In this document: piece after piece, positions 44,601 through 51,993 of the stretch | Layout: each line of letters starts with the position of its first letter | How positions within the stretch are numbered: position 1 is the stretch's first letter | Source of the DNA: Amycolatopsis sp. QT-25 | GTDB taxonomy: Bacteria > Actinomycetota > Actinomycetes > Mycobacteriales > Pseudonocardiaceae | DNA: 64,000 nt | Direction of reading: 5' to 3' | Assembly (NCBI RefSeq): GCF_029369745.1 | Contig: NZ_CP120210.1 | Span: 1,488,001 to 1,552,000 of the forward strand | The notes under the pieces: model-generated | Told to the model about the DNA's origin: nothing | The model's input: the letters and a program-made list of their open reading frames with translations, nothing else | Databases searched by the model: none | Program-made: the position numbers and the translations under genes

Positions 44601-44781
44601 TGCCACGGGGGAGCGGGCCACGTTGCACGTGGACCGGGATCTGTGCACCGCTTGTGGTGTCAAGGGTGGCGTCGGTTCGCTCATGCGGGGCGTCGGAATA
44701 TCGAGACTTACCGTAAACTCGCCATCCGGGCGATTCGAGATAACCGCTCAGCGCCCTTCGGTCCCGCGGCGAATCGAATGA
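38665..44781 (+). CDS. Secreted RHS/YD-repeat polymorphic toxin with C-terminal deaminase domain
   Basis: 2,038 residues. ATG at 38665 with AAAGGA upstream. Signal peptide (FWAVGSLAALVLVGV). The first about 330 residues contain Ig-like and propeller-like parts; then come dozens of YD repeats (for example YDDKGNLVAVTDPKG, YDAVGNLLKQTEPKG). About residues 1121-1257 are a golvesin-C/xanthan-lyase-like domain inserted in the repeats. The RHS core closes with FNTARHDKSSGTYDMGFRDY and NRFLTLDLYNG (near 1700). After a Lys/Gly/Ala-rich linker the toxin tip has His1966-Ala-Glu1968 and Cys1994-x-x-Cys1997, the zinc and catalytic pattern of deaminase-fold toxins. Probably released and delivered to rivals. 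The Imm1 gene follows 13 bases later. Confidence 0.92.
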   Translation: MLKLGRFWAVGSLAALVLVGVTPPRSAVAAPGETAVARVAAPPSARCPVTPAAKPPERISAQAPEGRPFPSSQAAAGYSALDTPRRMIPGDEYPIRVTLTNTTSAPLSAARQVLSYHWSTPNGGDATAGNRLDTRLPADLAPGASVVLDAKVKAPSLADIGNDREQFVLRWDVYDNQSRTWLSDSAGVATHDQDVRVEKPTSDQLGLEQFYSYGGVATGAGGNLSVNQFSGNGVWNFDVLSNPSRGQASFLRLSHNTSDTSDAYAGHGWSVSASTLNRLGTPLAFGGLLPGVLGWPSTVGLVDGDGTSHEFELNKNNSGDSKNWTYDSPAGVHLYLQYLPDGKEDRRWVFTTPERTQFFFDGQGYHTSTVDKTGNTMSFTYERALLGNRNTGVLKHITDAAGRRTLTLDYYQRGDAFSYIVGGKKLTGTALDNLFIIDKVKSVTDVSGRSVAFTYTDRGHLGELVDGVGSPDAKPFGFFYDGANSKLLSVVDPNGNTTKVDFFTDAGDSLRKGNVRTVTDRRGAKTGFDYADADGDTGSKIESTVVDGNGHATRSLIDGYGRAERITNAKNEKTQLHWDEDNNVIRLVENNGATQSWVYDQKTGFPLEIKDAEANRANGPPTRLAYRTTLDGFVADLTEKVTPEGRKWTFVYDDKGNLVAVTDPKGTATPDQNDYTSRYSYDGFGHLITQKDANGHTTVYGDYDANGYPRLITDALGCTTFYRYDGVGNVTSITDARGKTSNYTYDVFKRPLDTREPKDQAAGIQIVTPGPRYDRNDNVVTSTAANGAVTRVVYDQMDQQVATYSPKDEPGGPEKMAAFTYDAVGNLLKQTEPKGMLTPADPDDFTYTFVYDEVNQLSQATDVNGNRITAEYDDVGNLVKEVDARKNKTADPNDYTTRYRFDANHQVVETIDADGNTAKSRYDRDGNVVAATDEDGNETLIALDERGMQREVRSPHSSDGGLRYFTTRYEYDQVGNLTRTVTPRGVDTPDKPDDFVAETVYDELNRVREEVLPYDPADVEHKTAVSTIYSYDEVGRVVEISALPSHGESTRNVTKQTYFDNGWLRTSTDSWDIKTGYDYTATGQQANRTVTSAGGGAQRVQTWEYFPDGKLSKRSDDGAPVGRNVVVVDDASTTRVQVDGDWKPAESPQGFQGGKYHVTKGDGGGRSFSWKAGVPADGDYEVLVRYPGAGATDAAYTVKHARGNSTVKVDQTKRAGEWVSLGKYPLSAGQPREVTLDGKANGTVSADAIQLVRDNKSEVDDEKKTFGHRYDPNDNLVELTDSSPNSPIDAYRITYDAVDLAKKVEELKDGAVKHSTDYAYDENDNLTFAEYDGKSSLYEYNTRDLVAKVTNKKNDGDAGKVNSFEYTKRGHIQRQVKSNGNTVDHTYYLDGLSRKQLEKKRDGTVVVEHNLEYDSNSNRVRDEGRKQNADNHGATIDTDAAYTYDPRDRVRKVTKKGGDGERTEEYKHDDNGNVWDQTVGGKRTTFDYDRNRLMSSTTDGQTANYDYDAFGRLFKVTQSGKQVEKYTYDGFDRKTEHVKDEGAGSKTTKYTYDPLDRQQTKVEGDRTTAFHYLGLSDQVLTEDENGKLRKAYQYSNDGELLAQVKFKDDGSEEDSVYGFNPHSDVEQVTDSKGDTKSTYGYTAYGKDDEKEFSGEDKPDQANPDKAEENSYRFNTARHDKSSGTYDMGFRDYSPGLNRFLTLDLYNGALADLGMATDPWTNNRYTFGAGNPLSQVEIDGHGWFDDAVDWVKDNAKDLGHAALDVAGVIPVVGEAADLANAAWYLAEGDHANAALSAAAAVPFAGWGATAVKAGKYAVKGAEAAQGAAKAADAGQSAAKTASKAADAGANGAKTAPAPKPAPKAGGSSGGKPSGGGGGKAGGTASTGKKASGSGSGGGKAANGGGTSATKGGDGLAEYRKSQGMPRAGSADDAHTAARLDVGGRSFYGHNAHGRNIDIKVNAQTKTHAEADVFQQAKDAGATGERATLHVDRDLCTACGVKGGVGSLMRGVGISRLTVNSPSGRFEITAQRPSVPRRIE

Positions 44782-44794
44782 CAGGAGCCTGGCG

Positions 44795-45184
44795 ATGGCG
44801 AGTATCCGGATCCAGAGTTGGCACGGACAGAAAGTGGAATCACGCCTGATCGAGAACGCCGATATCGCACAGATGCGAGACTCGGTCGACGCTCTGGACA
44901 ACAAGGTGACCACTGAAGTGACGGTGGAGCAGGCCGATGAGTCCTATTTGGTGATCGGTGGCGGTGACGGCCGCTATCATGTCGCATACGGAAACGCCGA
45001 CGACGATTTTCGCACGTTGCAGGACGAGAGCCGCCCCGCCGGAGAGGAAAAGCTCGTCACCGGTGGTCAGTTGGGGGTTTTCCACTCGGCCAGCATCGTC
45101 GGCAAGCCGCTCGCGGTGCGCGCGGCGGAAACCTTCATCGCCACCGGTGAACTTGACAAAACATTGTTCTGGAAAGAGGAATGA
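44795..45184 (+). CDS. Imm1-family immunity protein
   Basis: 129 residues. ATG at 44795 with a weak AGGAG nearby, 13 bases after the toxin stop. The pattern SYLVIGGGDGRYHVAYGNAD, LVTGGQLGVFHSASIV and RAAETFIATGELDKTLFW fits Imm1, which is known to sit beside deaminase-type toxins in actinobacteria. It should bind and block the deaminase tip of the RHS protein in the cytoplasm. Position and family together make the toxin-immunity pairing strong. Lower GC content than the surrounding genes in places, typical of such cargo. Confidence 0.85.
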   Translation: MASIRIQSWHGQKVESRLIENADIAQMRDSVDALDNKVTTEVTVEQADESYLVIGGGDGRYHVAYGNADDDFRTLQDESRPAGEEKLVTGGQLGVFHSASIVGKPLAVRAAETFIATGELDKTLFWKEE

Positions 45185-45366
45185 CACCGAAGCCTGCGGT
45201 GAGCGCGCCTCGCGGGCGAGTGAAGTCCGCATCGCGTAGGCCGAGGTGTCGTGCGAAGAGCGGGTGAGTTGAAGACGATGTCACCGGCGCGAGTCGAGCT
45301 CGCCCGGCAGGCGCAATCGGAAAGTCAGCGCGGCACGGTGTGGCCGAGAAAGTCGAGGGGTCGAGT

Positions 45367-46398
45367 ATGTACTGGGGACGGTTGGGCGGAATAGGTGCCG
45401 CGCTGGCGGTGGCGATACCGGTCTTCACGGCGCCGGCGGTCGCCGCCGGTCAGGAACTGCCGTTGTCCGGATTCGGTGACCTGGCCGTGGACAGCGCGCA
45501 CGAGCGGGTGTTCGTTTCCGGAGGCGCTTCGTCGAACGGTGTGGTGGTCGCGGACTTTTCCGGCCGGGTGCGAACGACCATCGCGAATCAGCCGGGCGCT
45601 GATGGCTTGGAATTGAGTGCCGATGGTACGAAACTGTATGTGGCGTTGTCGGCGGGTGACGGGATCTCGGTCATCGATACGGCGACGTTGACAGAGACCG
45701 CACGGCATTCGACCGGACCGGGCACCTGCCCGACTCACCTGGCCCGAACGGGGTCCGTGGTGTGGTTCGGCTACGGATGCGAAGACGGGAACTGGTCCGG
45801 CAAGATCGGCAGCTTGGACCCCGCGGCCGCGCCTCCGGTGCAAGGTGACCTGCAAGGTGCCACCCGATTCCAGCGTGCGCCACTGGTGGTCTCTTCCGGC
45901 GCGGCCGCCGGTCCGCTGGTCGCCGGCCAGTTGTCGTTGAGCCAGTCGCTGGTACAGGTGTACAACGTGTCGGGTGGCGCGTTGACCGCTGGGACGTCCG
46001 GAGACGTGGTGGGCGCGGGGCTGACCGACCTGGAGGTCAGTGGCGACGGCGCGACCTTGTTCAGCGCCGCGGGATCACGCGACCGCGTCGAAGCCTTCGC
46101 GACCGCTGACCTGGCGCGCCGTGGCGCGTACGCCACCCGCCCCCGGCCGGCGGCGGTGTCCCTGTCACCGGACAGCGTTCACCTAGCGGCCGGCGCGCTG
46201 ACCTCGGACAGCCATGACGTGCTGGTGTACCGAGCCGGTGGCGTCACGCCGGTGAAAACGATCTCGCTCGACAGTGGCGAAACGGTTCAGCCACGCGGGC
46301 TCGCCTGGTCGGCGGACCAACGGCGGTTGTTCATCATCAGCCGGCATGACAACGACCCGGAACCACACCTGGAGATCGAGCGCTATCCCGTCGGCTGA
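45367..46398 (+). CDS. Secreted YVTN/WD40-like beta-propeller protein
   Basis: 343 residues. ATG at 45367 with GAGGGG upstream. A signal peptide (GGIGAALAVAIPVFTAPAVA) precedes a propeller: repeats such as FGDLAVDSAHERVFVSGGAS, LELSADGTKLYVALSAGDGI and SVIDTATLTETARH. In related actinomycetes such propellers are often the N-terminal part of longer proteins with Ig-like repeats and lie next to RHS genes. This one stops at ERYPVG directly after the propeller, so it may be a truncated form. Probably exported and surface-bound. Confidence 0.75.
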   Translation: MYWGRLGGIGAALAVAIPVFTAPAVAAGQELPLSGFGDLAVDSAHERVFVSGGASSNGVVVADFSGRVRTTIANQPGADGLELSADGTKLYVALSAGDGISVIDTATLTETARHSTGPGTCPTHLARTGSVVWFGYGCEDGNWSGKIGSLDPAAAPPVQGDLQGATRFQRAPLVVSSGAAAGPLVAGQLSLSQSLVQVYNVSGGALTAGTSGDVVGAGLTDLEVSGDGATLFSAAGSRDRVEAFATADLARRGAYATRPRPAAVSLSPDSVHLAAGALTSDSHDVLVYRAGGVTPVKTISLDSGETVQPRGLAWSADQRRLFIISRHDNDPEPHLEIERYPVG

Positions 46399-46532
46399 CG
46401 AAGTTCGAGGTAGGCGGCCGTGACGCTCACCGCCGAATGGCCGTCCCACCACCCGACGTCCCCGTGGCCGGTGACACGGCACTGATGGCCGACTTGCACT
46501 TCCAGTGACCGGATGTACCGTCGGGGAACGAC

Positions 46533-46574
46533 CGCCGCCCTACCTGGGGGATCTGCCAGGTAGGGCGGCGTTTT
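46533..46574 (+). terminator. Strong rho-independent terminator
   Basis: Perfect 15-bp stem CGCCGCCCTACCTGG / CCAGGTAGGGCGGCG with an 8-base loop and TTTT (46571-46574) immediately after. It lies 134 bases beyond the propeller gene. Confidence 0.9.
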
Positions 46575-46587
46575 GTCACACCGCGGG

Positions 46588-47146
46588 CAACACCAGCCAG
46601 CTCGTCCTTGCCGCCACCGGCGGGGAACAGGTGTTCTCCGCCGGTTACGACACCATCGACCAGACTCAACGCCGCACCATCACCGAAACGTCGACGGCAC
46701 CACCCAGGTGACCGACAACGGAGCCCGCGCCAGCTACACCCGCGACCTTGACGGCACCGCCATCATCCAAACCGCGACCACCTCATCGTCGACTACCAAG
46801 GCAGCGTCCCCGGTTCGATCGACAGCGATGGTGACCTGGCCGCCACTACACCAGCAGCCCGTACGGCACCGCCACGGGACCGGCAGCCGAAACAAGCCAC
46901 TTCCGCTGGATCGGCACCTATCGACTCCGCAGCGGGACCAACCTCACCGGCTACCGCCGCTACAACCTCACCTGGGCCGCTTCACCCGAACCGACCCCAC
47001 CGGCCAAGAACCCGACCCCGGTGACTACGCCACCGGCGACCCCGTCGACCGCAGCGACCCCACCGGCACCTACAGCGCCGACGCCGCCGTCTCGGACGCG
47101 GACACCGTTGCGAAATCCACTGGCGCCGGCTTCGGCGCTATGGGGG
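46588..47146 (+). pseudogene. Decayed RHS gene fragment
   Basis: RHS-like pieces remain in more than one frame. First GNTSQLVLAATGGEQVFSAG and YDTIDQTQRRTIT; then, after a shift, TTQVTDNGARASYTRDLDGT; later FRWIGTYRLRSGTNLTGYRR in a further frame, followed by LGRFTRTDPTGQEPD and YATGDPVDRSDPTGTYSAD. These match YD repeats and the conserved RHS core end, so a full RHS gene was shortened and broken by frameshifts. It ends in an Ala-rich stretch where a toxin tip would begin. Probably a second RHS module downstream of the first. Confidence 0.8.
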
Positions 47147-47334
47147 GTCTGTCGCCTGTGCGTTCGGCCCAGTCGGCTGCGGTGCGGGTGCCGTCAACGT
47201 CGTTGGGCTCGGCATCGTCGTATGCATTACAGTCGTGACGTGCAAACGGTTCGAGCCGGCCCTGTGTCGAACCCGCTGTCACGAACCTGGGCGGATCCTG
47301 TCGTCCTCTCCGTACCTGAAAGGAAGTCAACCAA

Positions 47335-47550
47335 ATGGGATATCGACCCAAAATCAAAACCATTCATGTCATAACGGCTTTGGTAATGGTAATTCTTGCT
47401 GTCGTGGTAAGTTTCATTGGTGCCGATCTTGCGGAAAAATACAATTTGCCTTGGCTGAACTACCTGCTGCTGGCTGTTATAGTAGTGATAGCACTCATTC
47501 TGTTTTTCAGATCGGATCTTGCCAAAAGTTTGCCCAAGAAGAGGAGGTAG
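47335..47550 (+). CDS. Small two-helix membrane protein, probable orphan immunity protein
   Basis: 71 residues. ATG at 47335 with GAAAGGAAG upstream. Two hydrophobic helices (VITALVMVILAVVVSFIGAD and WLNYLLLAVIVVIALILFF) and a basic tail. The DNA here has clearly lower GC than the rest of the window, a mark of horizontally moved immunity or toxin cargo. Its place directly after an RHS remnant suggests it is the immunity gene of the lost toxin. Function inferred from position only. Confidence 0.6.
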   Translation: MGYRPKIKTIHVITALVMVILAVVVSFIGADLAEKYNLPWLNYLLLAVIVVIALILFFRSDLAKSLPKKRR

Positions 47551-47849
47551 CCTGCCACTTCTGTCGCGGATGCGACGGCTGGTCGAGGGTATTCTCATCA
47601 CCCGGGCTTGCTGCAAATTCATCCCAGACTTTCCAGTAGTGCATACAGGAGCCCGTCGATCAACGGCTCCGGCGTTGCCCACTGCTCGTCGGTCGGGTCG
47701 AACCGCCTCGTCACCGCTAAGGTGTCCACGAGGTCTCCGGTGGTGTTCAGGCGGCGGGGTCCTGCCTGCGGGGATACCGGCGGAACCGGCGCACGCGCCG
47801 GTGAACTTCAGCTGACTTCCCCGGTCGCCTCGAGAGGTTCGGCCCGCCG

Positions 47850-48011
47850 TCAAGATATCGCCGCCCGTCGCCGCCGCGTCTCCGGTTCCGGTTTCGAAGT
47901 CCGGAACAGCACTGCGACGAGCAATGCCACGCCAAGGCACAGTGCGCCGAGCACCCACAGCGCGACGCGAGCGCGTTCGAAGGCCGTCCGGCGTCCCAAA
48001 CCGTCTTTCAC
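47850..48011 (-). CDS. Small membrane protein, function unknown
   Basis: 53 residues from GTG at 48011. A basic N-terminus (RRTAFERARV) leads to one strong helix (ALWVLGALCLGVALLVAVLF) and a Glu/Arg-rich tail. Single-pass protein with a cytoplasmic charged tail. It lies 41 bases from the arylamine acetyltransferase remnant and divergent to it. No family recognised; no good ribosome site. Confidence 0.4.
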   Translation of the reverse strand: MKDGLGRRTAFERARVALWVLGALCLGVALLVAVLFRTSKPEPETRRRRAAIS

Positions 48012-48052
48012 GACAGCGTCCGCGCCTCACACCTGACCCTTCCGGTGTCTTC

Positions 48053-48903
48053 ATGAGTGCACGTGACGCCGTAGTCGAAGGGTGGTTTCCGGTCACCGAC
48101 CCGGTGGCCCGCTTCGACACCACCGCCTTCGACCTGAACGCCTATCTGGGACGGATCGGCCACCCGCGCGCCGAGCCGTCCGCGAAGACGCTGCGCTCGC
48201 TGCACGCCGCGCATGTGCGGGCCATCCCGTTCGAGAACATCGACGTGGTGCTGCGACGGCACCGCGGCATCGAACTGACGGCCATCATGGACAAGCTGGT
48301 CCGTCGGAACCGCGGCGGCTACTGCTACGAGCACGGCCTGCTGTTCGCCGCCGCGCTGGAGGAGCTCGGGTTCACCGTGCGGCGCAGCTTCGCCAGGGTG
48401 CGGCCGGACCGGGCGAGTGGTTCGTACACCCACATGCTGGTGGTGGTGCCCGTCGAGGGCGTCGAGTATCTGGCGGACGTCGGTTGATCGACGGCGCCGA
48501 GGTGGACCAGGCGGGCCGGCGGCACCGGATCCGCCGGGAAGACGGTCAATGGCTGTTCGAGAAACGCGCCGCCGACGGCTGGGACACGCTGCACGCCACC
48601 CTCGGCTTGCCCGCCAGACAGGTCGACTACGAGGTGTTCCACCATTACACCTCCACCCACACTCGCTCGCCGTTCACCGGCCAGCTGGTGGTGATGCGGT
48701 TGGCCGAGGGGGTGGGACGGAAGTTCGTCGGACGCCGACTCGTCACCGAGTACGCCGATGGTCGCCTCGAGACCACCGAGATCACCACCGACCGGCTCGC
48801 CGGCACCCTGCGCGCGCTGGACGTCGAGCTGACCTCGGCCGAGCTGTCCGCGGTGCACGAGTTCTACGAGTCCACAAAGGATGCCTCGCTCGAACAGCTG
48901 TGA
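48053..48903 (+). pseudogene. Arylamine N-acetyltransferase, disrupted by out-of-frame deletion
   Basis: The first frame (ATG 48053) is a good NAT: FDLNAYLGRIGHPR, RAIPFENIDVVL, GGYCYEHGLLF with catalytic Cys91, SYTHMLV with His127 and LADVG with Asp142. It stops two codons later (48485-48487), where intact enzymes read DVGFG and continue. The rest of the protein (LIDGAEVDQAGRRHRIR and FHHYTSTHTRSPFTG) follows at once in another frame to 48903. About ten residues between are missing, so this is a deletion plus frameshift. The catalytic triad alone is present in the 144-residue product, which would lack half the fold. Intact NATs acetylate aromatic amines or act as amide synthases. Confidence 0.88.
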
Positions 48904-49158
48904 GAAGTCACGTGACACCCGCTTGGCTCAGCACCCGCCCGAGGAACCTCGCAGGTAACCCGCGATGACGTCCAAGTGGCTCTGCGCCCGAAACCAGACA
49001 CGCCCGCTCCCGTGTATCTGAGTGTGGAGGATCAGGGGCATTGAGCGTCCCGAATCCTCCACACTTACGAGGTGCCGGCCGATCGCGGACTCGGTCATCG
49101 AAACCTTCGCCTTTCCCGCAAAGAAGCGTGCAGGGAATCAGGGCGGAGGTTGAGCGTC

Positions 49159-49452
49159 ATGGAGACGTTGGCGGACTTCGGCGGACTTGTGTGGATAGCC
49201 GGTGTCGTCGTAGAGGTCTCTGGCGTGGCGGCCAAGGTGGGCAACGCTGAGGCTGTCGCGTGGTGGCGCCAGCACTCCACCAAAGCCGCATTCTCCCAGC
49301 CTGAACGGGCTGCTGACGATGCCCGTGCCCTGGGTGCATCACGCACCGGCTCGGGCCCGGTCGGAGGGCGTCTCATACAGGGCGAGCGCGCGGAAGAGGT
49401 CATAGCCAAGATCAGCCGGGGGATGATCCTCGCTGCCGCCGAAACTCGCTGA
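49159..49452 (+). CDS. Hypothetical protein with hydrophobic N-terminus
   Basis: 97 residues from ATG at 49159 with GGAGG at 49144-49148. It begins METLADFGGLVWIAGVVVEV, which may form one membrane helix, and continues as a helical, Ala/Arg-rich protein (AEAVAWWRQHSTKAAF, AEEVIAKISRGMILA). It ends 92 bases before the DUF4041 gene, which is transcribed toward it. Not recognised. Confidence 0.45.
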   Translation: METLADFGGLVWIAGVVVEVSGVAAKVGNAEAVAWWRQHSTKAAFSQPERAADDARALGASRTGSGPVGGRLIQGERAEEVIAKISRGMILAAAETR

Positions 49453-49543
49453 TGCGTTTCTCGGCCGCGTTGAAAGCGGCCACTTCAGCCTTCCCCATCT
49501 TCGGCGGTTGCGGTGAGCAGGTAGAGGTGCTCGGGGTCGACGG

Positions 49544-51091
49544 TCAGGTGGCGGGGGTGAGACCTGGTCCCAGGCTCTGTCGGTATTCGAGGGCCTCGGG
49601 GTCATCGCGGTAGTCCAGGAGGTTGCCGGTGAGGGCGGCCAGTAGTGTTTTGACTTCTGCGGGGGTGGCGCGGAAGTACTCCCGGCGTCGGTTGACCCGG
49701 TTGATCCGGCGGTCTTCAAGCTGGGTGTGGAGCTGGTGCTCGATGCCGACCGCGTCGGCGGAGAAGAACAGGGCGTGCACGTCGAAGCGGAACGGCACGG
49801 ACGCGGAGCCAAGTTCACGCACTCGTTCCATTGGTTCGAGGCGTCGGGTCATGCCGATTTTTACGACACCGGGCCCGAACGAGCCGATGTTGCTGATCAC
49901 GTAGACGTAACCGGCGCGGATGTTGGCCTCGCGCTGCTCGATACCGGCGAGCGCGGCGTCGATGTCGGACAACTTGGCCTCGAGCTCGGCTAAGCCCTGC
50001 AGGTCACCACTGTCGCGGAGCGCGGCGATGGCGTTGCGGTAATGGGTTTGCTCCTTGAGCAGGCGCTCGTGCTCGCGACGGTACTCCGCCAGCGCTTTCG
50101 CCTCTTCCCGCAGCGCGGCGCGGTGCTCGCGTTCGGCCTCTTTTTCCTGCTGTTTCTTCACCAGGTAGTCGGCGGTGAGTTCGAGCTCGGTGATCCGGGT
50201 CTGGTGGTAGACGGGGTTGATCCGGATCGAGGCCATGGCACCGAGCTTTTCGATGGTGCGGACCGCGGTCTGCAGCCGTTTGATCGCCGAGGGGAGGTTG
50301 CCTGCCTTGAGCACACGGACACAGTTCTCGGCTTCGGCGTTGTAGGCGCGCAGCATCAGCTTCGACAGGTCGCCGACGAACTTGCGGCCCTTGGCCAGAG
50401 AGTTGTTGTAATGGAAATTGTCGGCGGACTCGACGGCGGTCTTCGCCCTGGTCATGTCTCTGATCGCGGTTTTGACGCTTTCGAGCTCGGCTTTGTAGGC
50501 TTCCGCGTCGGCGAGCACGTGCCTGTACTGGTAAACCCCGACTTCCTGCAGGAGCCGGGCATCATCGGTCTCGACCACCTCCGCACGTAGATCCGCCAGT
50601 TGCGCCTGGAACCGGGCGAGATCGGTGGTCATGGCCGCGGTCTGCCGCCGGTAGTCCGCCTGTGCAGCCTGCAGCCGCTGAGCCAGCGTGGCGACCTCCT
50701 GCTGACGCTAAAGCACGTCTAATGCGCCCAGTCGCTGCAACTCCTGGCGCAGGGCCGCGTTCTCGTGCAACACCGCGTCGAGTTCTTCCTGTCGCTTGCG
50801 CCCGCCGAACACCCGCGCCTCCCTTGGCAACTCCGGAGCGGGCAACGACGTTGCCCGCTGCGAGCCGTTGATCGTGTTTACCGGCGCGGGTGAGTGTGCC
50901 CGCTTCCACACCAATCGAGGTACCGCCGCAAGGGGCGCTGACCCGTCGACTCCTTCCGCCTCTGCGGCACCATCAAACCTCTCGGGGGTCAAAGCCCGGC
51001 CCGACGTGCTCAAGGTCGGGCCGGGCGTCGGGGTGGTCGGCAGCGGGTAAGTGGTCGCGCTCTGCCTCGCCAGGTGGCGCCAGTACTCCAT
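49544..51091 (-). pseudogene. DUF4041 / GIY-YIG (T5orf172) protein gene with in-frame amber codon
   Basis: From ATG at 51091 (GGAGA upstream) one frame runs to the stop at 49544, but a TAG lies in frame at 50708-50710. On either side the sequence reads as one coiled coil: RRKRQEELDAVLHEN-like start (GGRKRQEELDAVLHENAA), RQELQRLGALDVL, then RQQEVATLAQRLQAAQAD. Next come the DUF4041 block (RAEVVETDDARLLQEVGVYQ) and a C-terminal GIY-YIG-like domain (GYVYVISNIGSFGPGVVKIG, EHQLHTQLEDRRIN). An internal ATG at 50632 could restart translation and give 362 residues. Relatives are found in phages and mobile DNA; a nuclease role is inferred from the fold. Confidence 0.75.
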
Positions 51092-51393
51092 AGAAGCGGT
51101 CTCCGTCGATGCCGGCGTGTACGGGGCCGACAACAAGTGCCGGTGGAACTGGTCCGCCCGACTTGGAGTCATTAGCTGCGCAGGAGGCGTGCTGATCCGA
51201 TCCAGGCCCGCTCGTGCCGAGTGTCGGAGCGGGTTCACCGATCAGGCTTCTGGGCGTAACACGCCGGAATAGACTGAAGGTGCGATTAGCGCACTCTAGA
51301 CGACCAAGTAAGAGCGGGAGTTCTCTCTATGCCTTCATGGCAGAACGGAATCATCATGTATACCGTTCGTACTATTTTCTTCGCCATCGTATT
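51092..51393. other. Intergenic, nothing recognised
   Basis: About 300 bases between the DUF4041 gene start and the end of the LuxR-type gene. The right half is AT-richer than its surroundings. No hairpin of note. Confidence 0.35.
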
Positions 51394-51672
51394 CTATGCA
51401 GTATGGTTGTCCTGGTTTTCGTCGTGCCGGGTGTGCCAGACATAGGATGCTATGCAGGCCTGCAAACGTGAGCCGAGTTCGAGTTTGGTGATGATCTGGA
51501 TGAGATGACATCGGACGGTTCGCTCCGAGATGTACAACCGGTCCGCCAGCTCTTGATTGCTCATACCCGCGCTGAGCAGGCAGAACACATCGGTTTCCCG
51601 GCGGGTGAGTAGATCGACTTTACGTAGCGCTTCAGACCATATACGCGGCGCGAAGGTATCGACTTTGTTCAT
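51394..51672 (-). CDS. Stand-alone LuxR-type HTH regulator of lanthipeptide cluster
   Basis: 92 residues from ATG at 51672 with GGGGGAG upstream. Nearly the whole protein is a LuxR DNA-binding domain: LLTRRETDVFCLLSAGMSNQ, ELADRLYISERTVRCHLIQI. No receiver or ligand domain precedes it. It is divergent from the lanthipeptide precursor gene, with 321 bases between the starts that must hold both promoters, so it is the obvious candidate activator of the cluster (inference). Confidence 0.8.
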   Translation of the reverse strand: MNKVDTFAPRIWSEALRKVDLLTRRETDVFCLLSAGMSNQELADRLYISERTVRCHLIQIITKLELGSRLQACIASYVWHTRHDENQDNHTA

Positions 51673-51993
51673 GCAGCGGCTCCCCCTGAAGTGGCTGCTA
51701 TCCCCGATAGCGCCGCAGATTATCACCATGGTTACGGAACGTGCCACCCCCGAAAGGGTAACGGAACCCGGCTCGCCGGCGGCGTCACCTTGCCCAGTTG
51801 GCCGGCCGGTCCCCGAAACCGTCGGGATCGACGATGCCCCGCTGTTCTTCCGGTGCGACGATCGACTTGCGTGGTGCGAAGCGCTTGATTCGCGACTTTG
51901 ATCGGCCTTCCGCCCGTCCGGCGGCAGGGGCGATCACCCATTCCAGTTCCTGCGCCCCGCCGGGCGGCGGAGCGCTGTCGAGAGGAAAGTGCG
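51673..51993. promoter_or_regulatory. Divergent promoter region luxR-type / lanA
   Basis: 321 bases with no gene of its own. It should carry the promoter of the precursor operon and any binding site for the divergent LuxR-type protein. No clear palindrome was found by eye. Confidence 0.4.
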
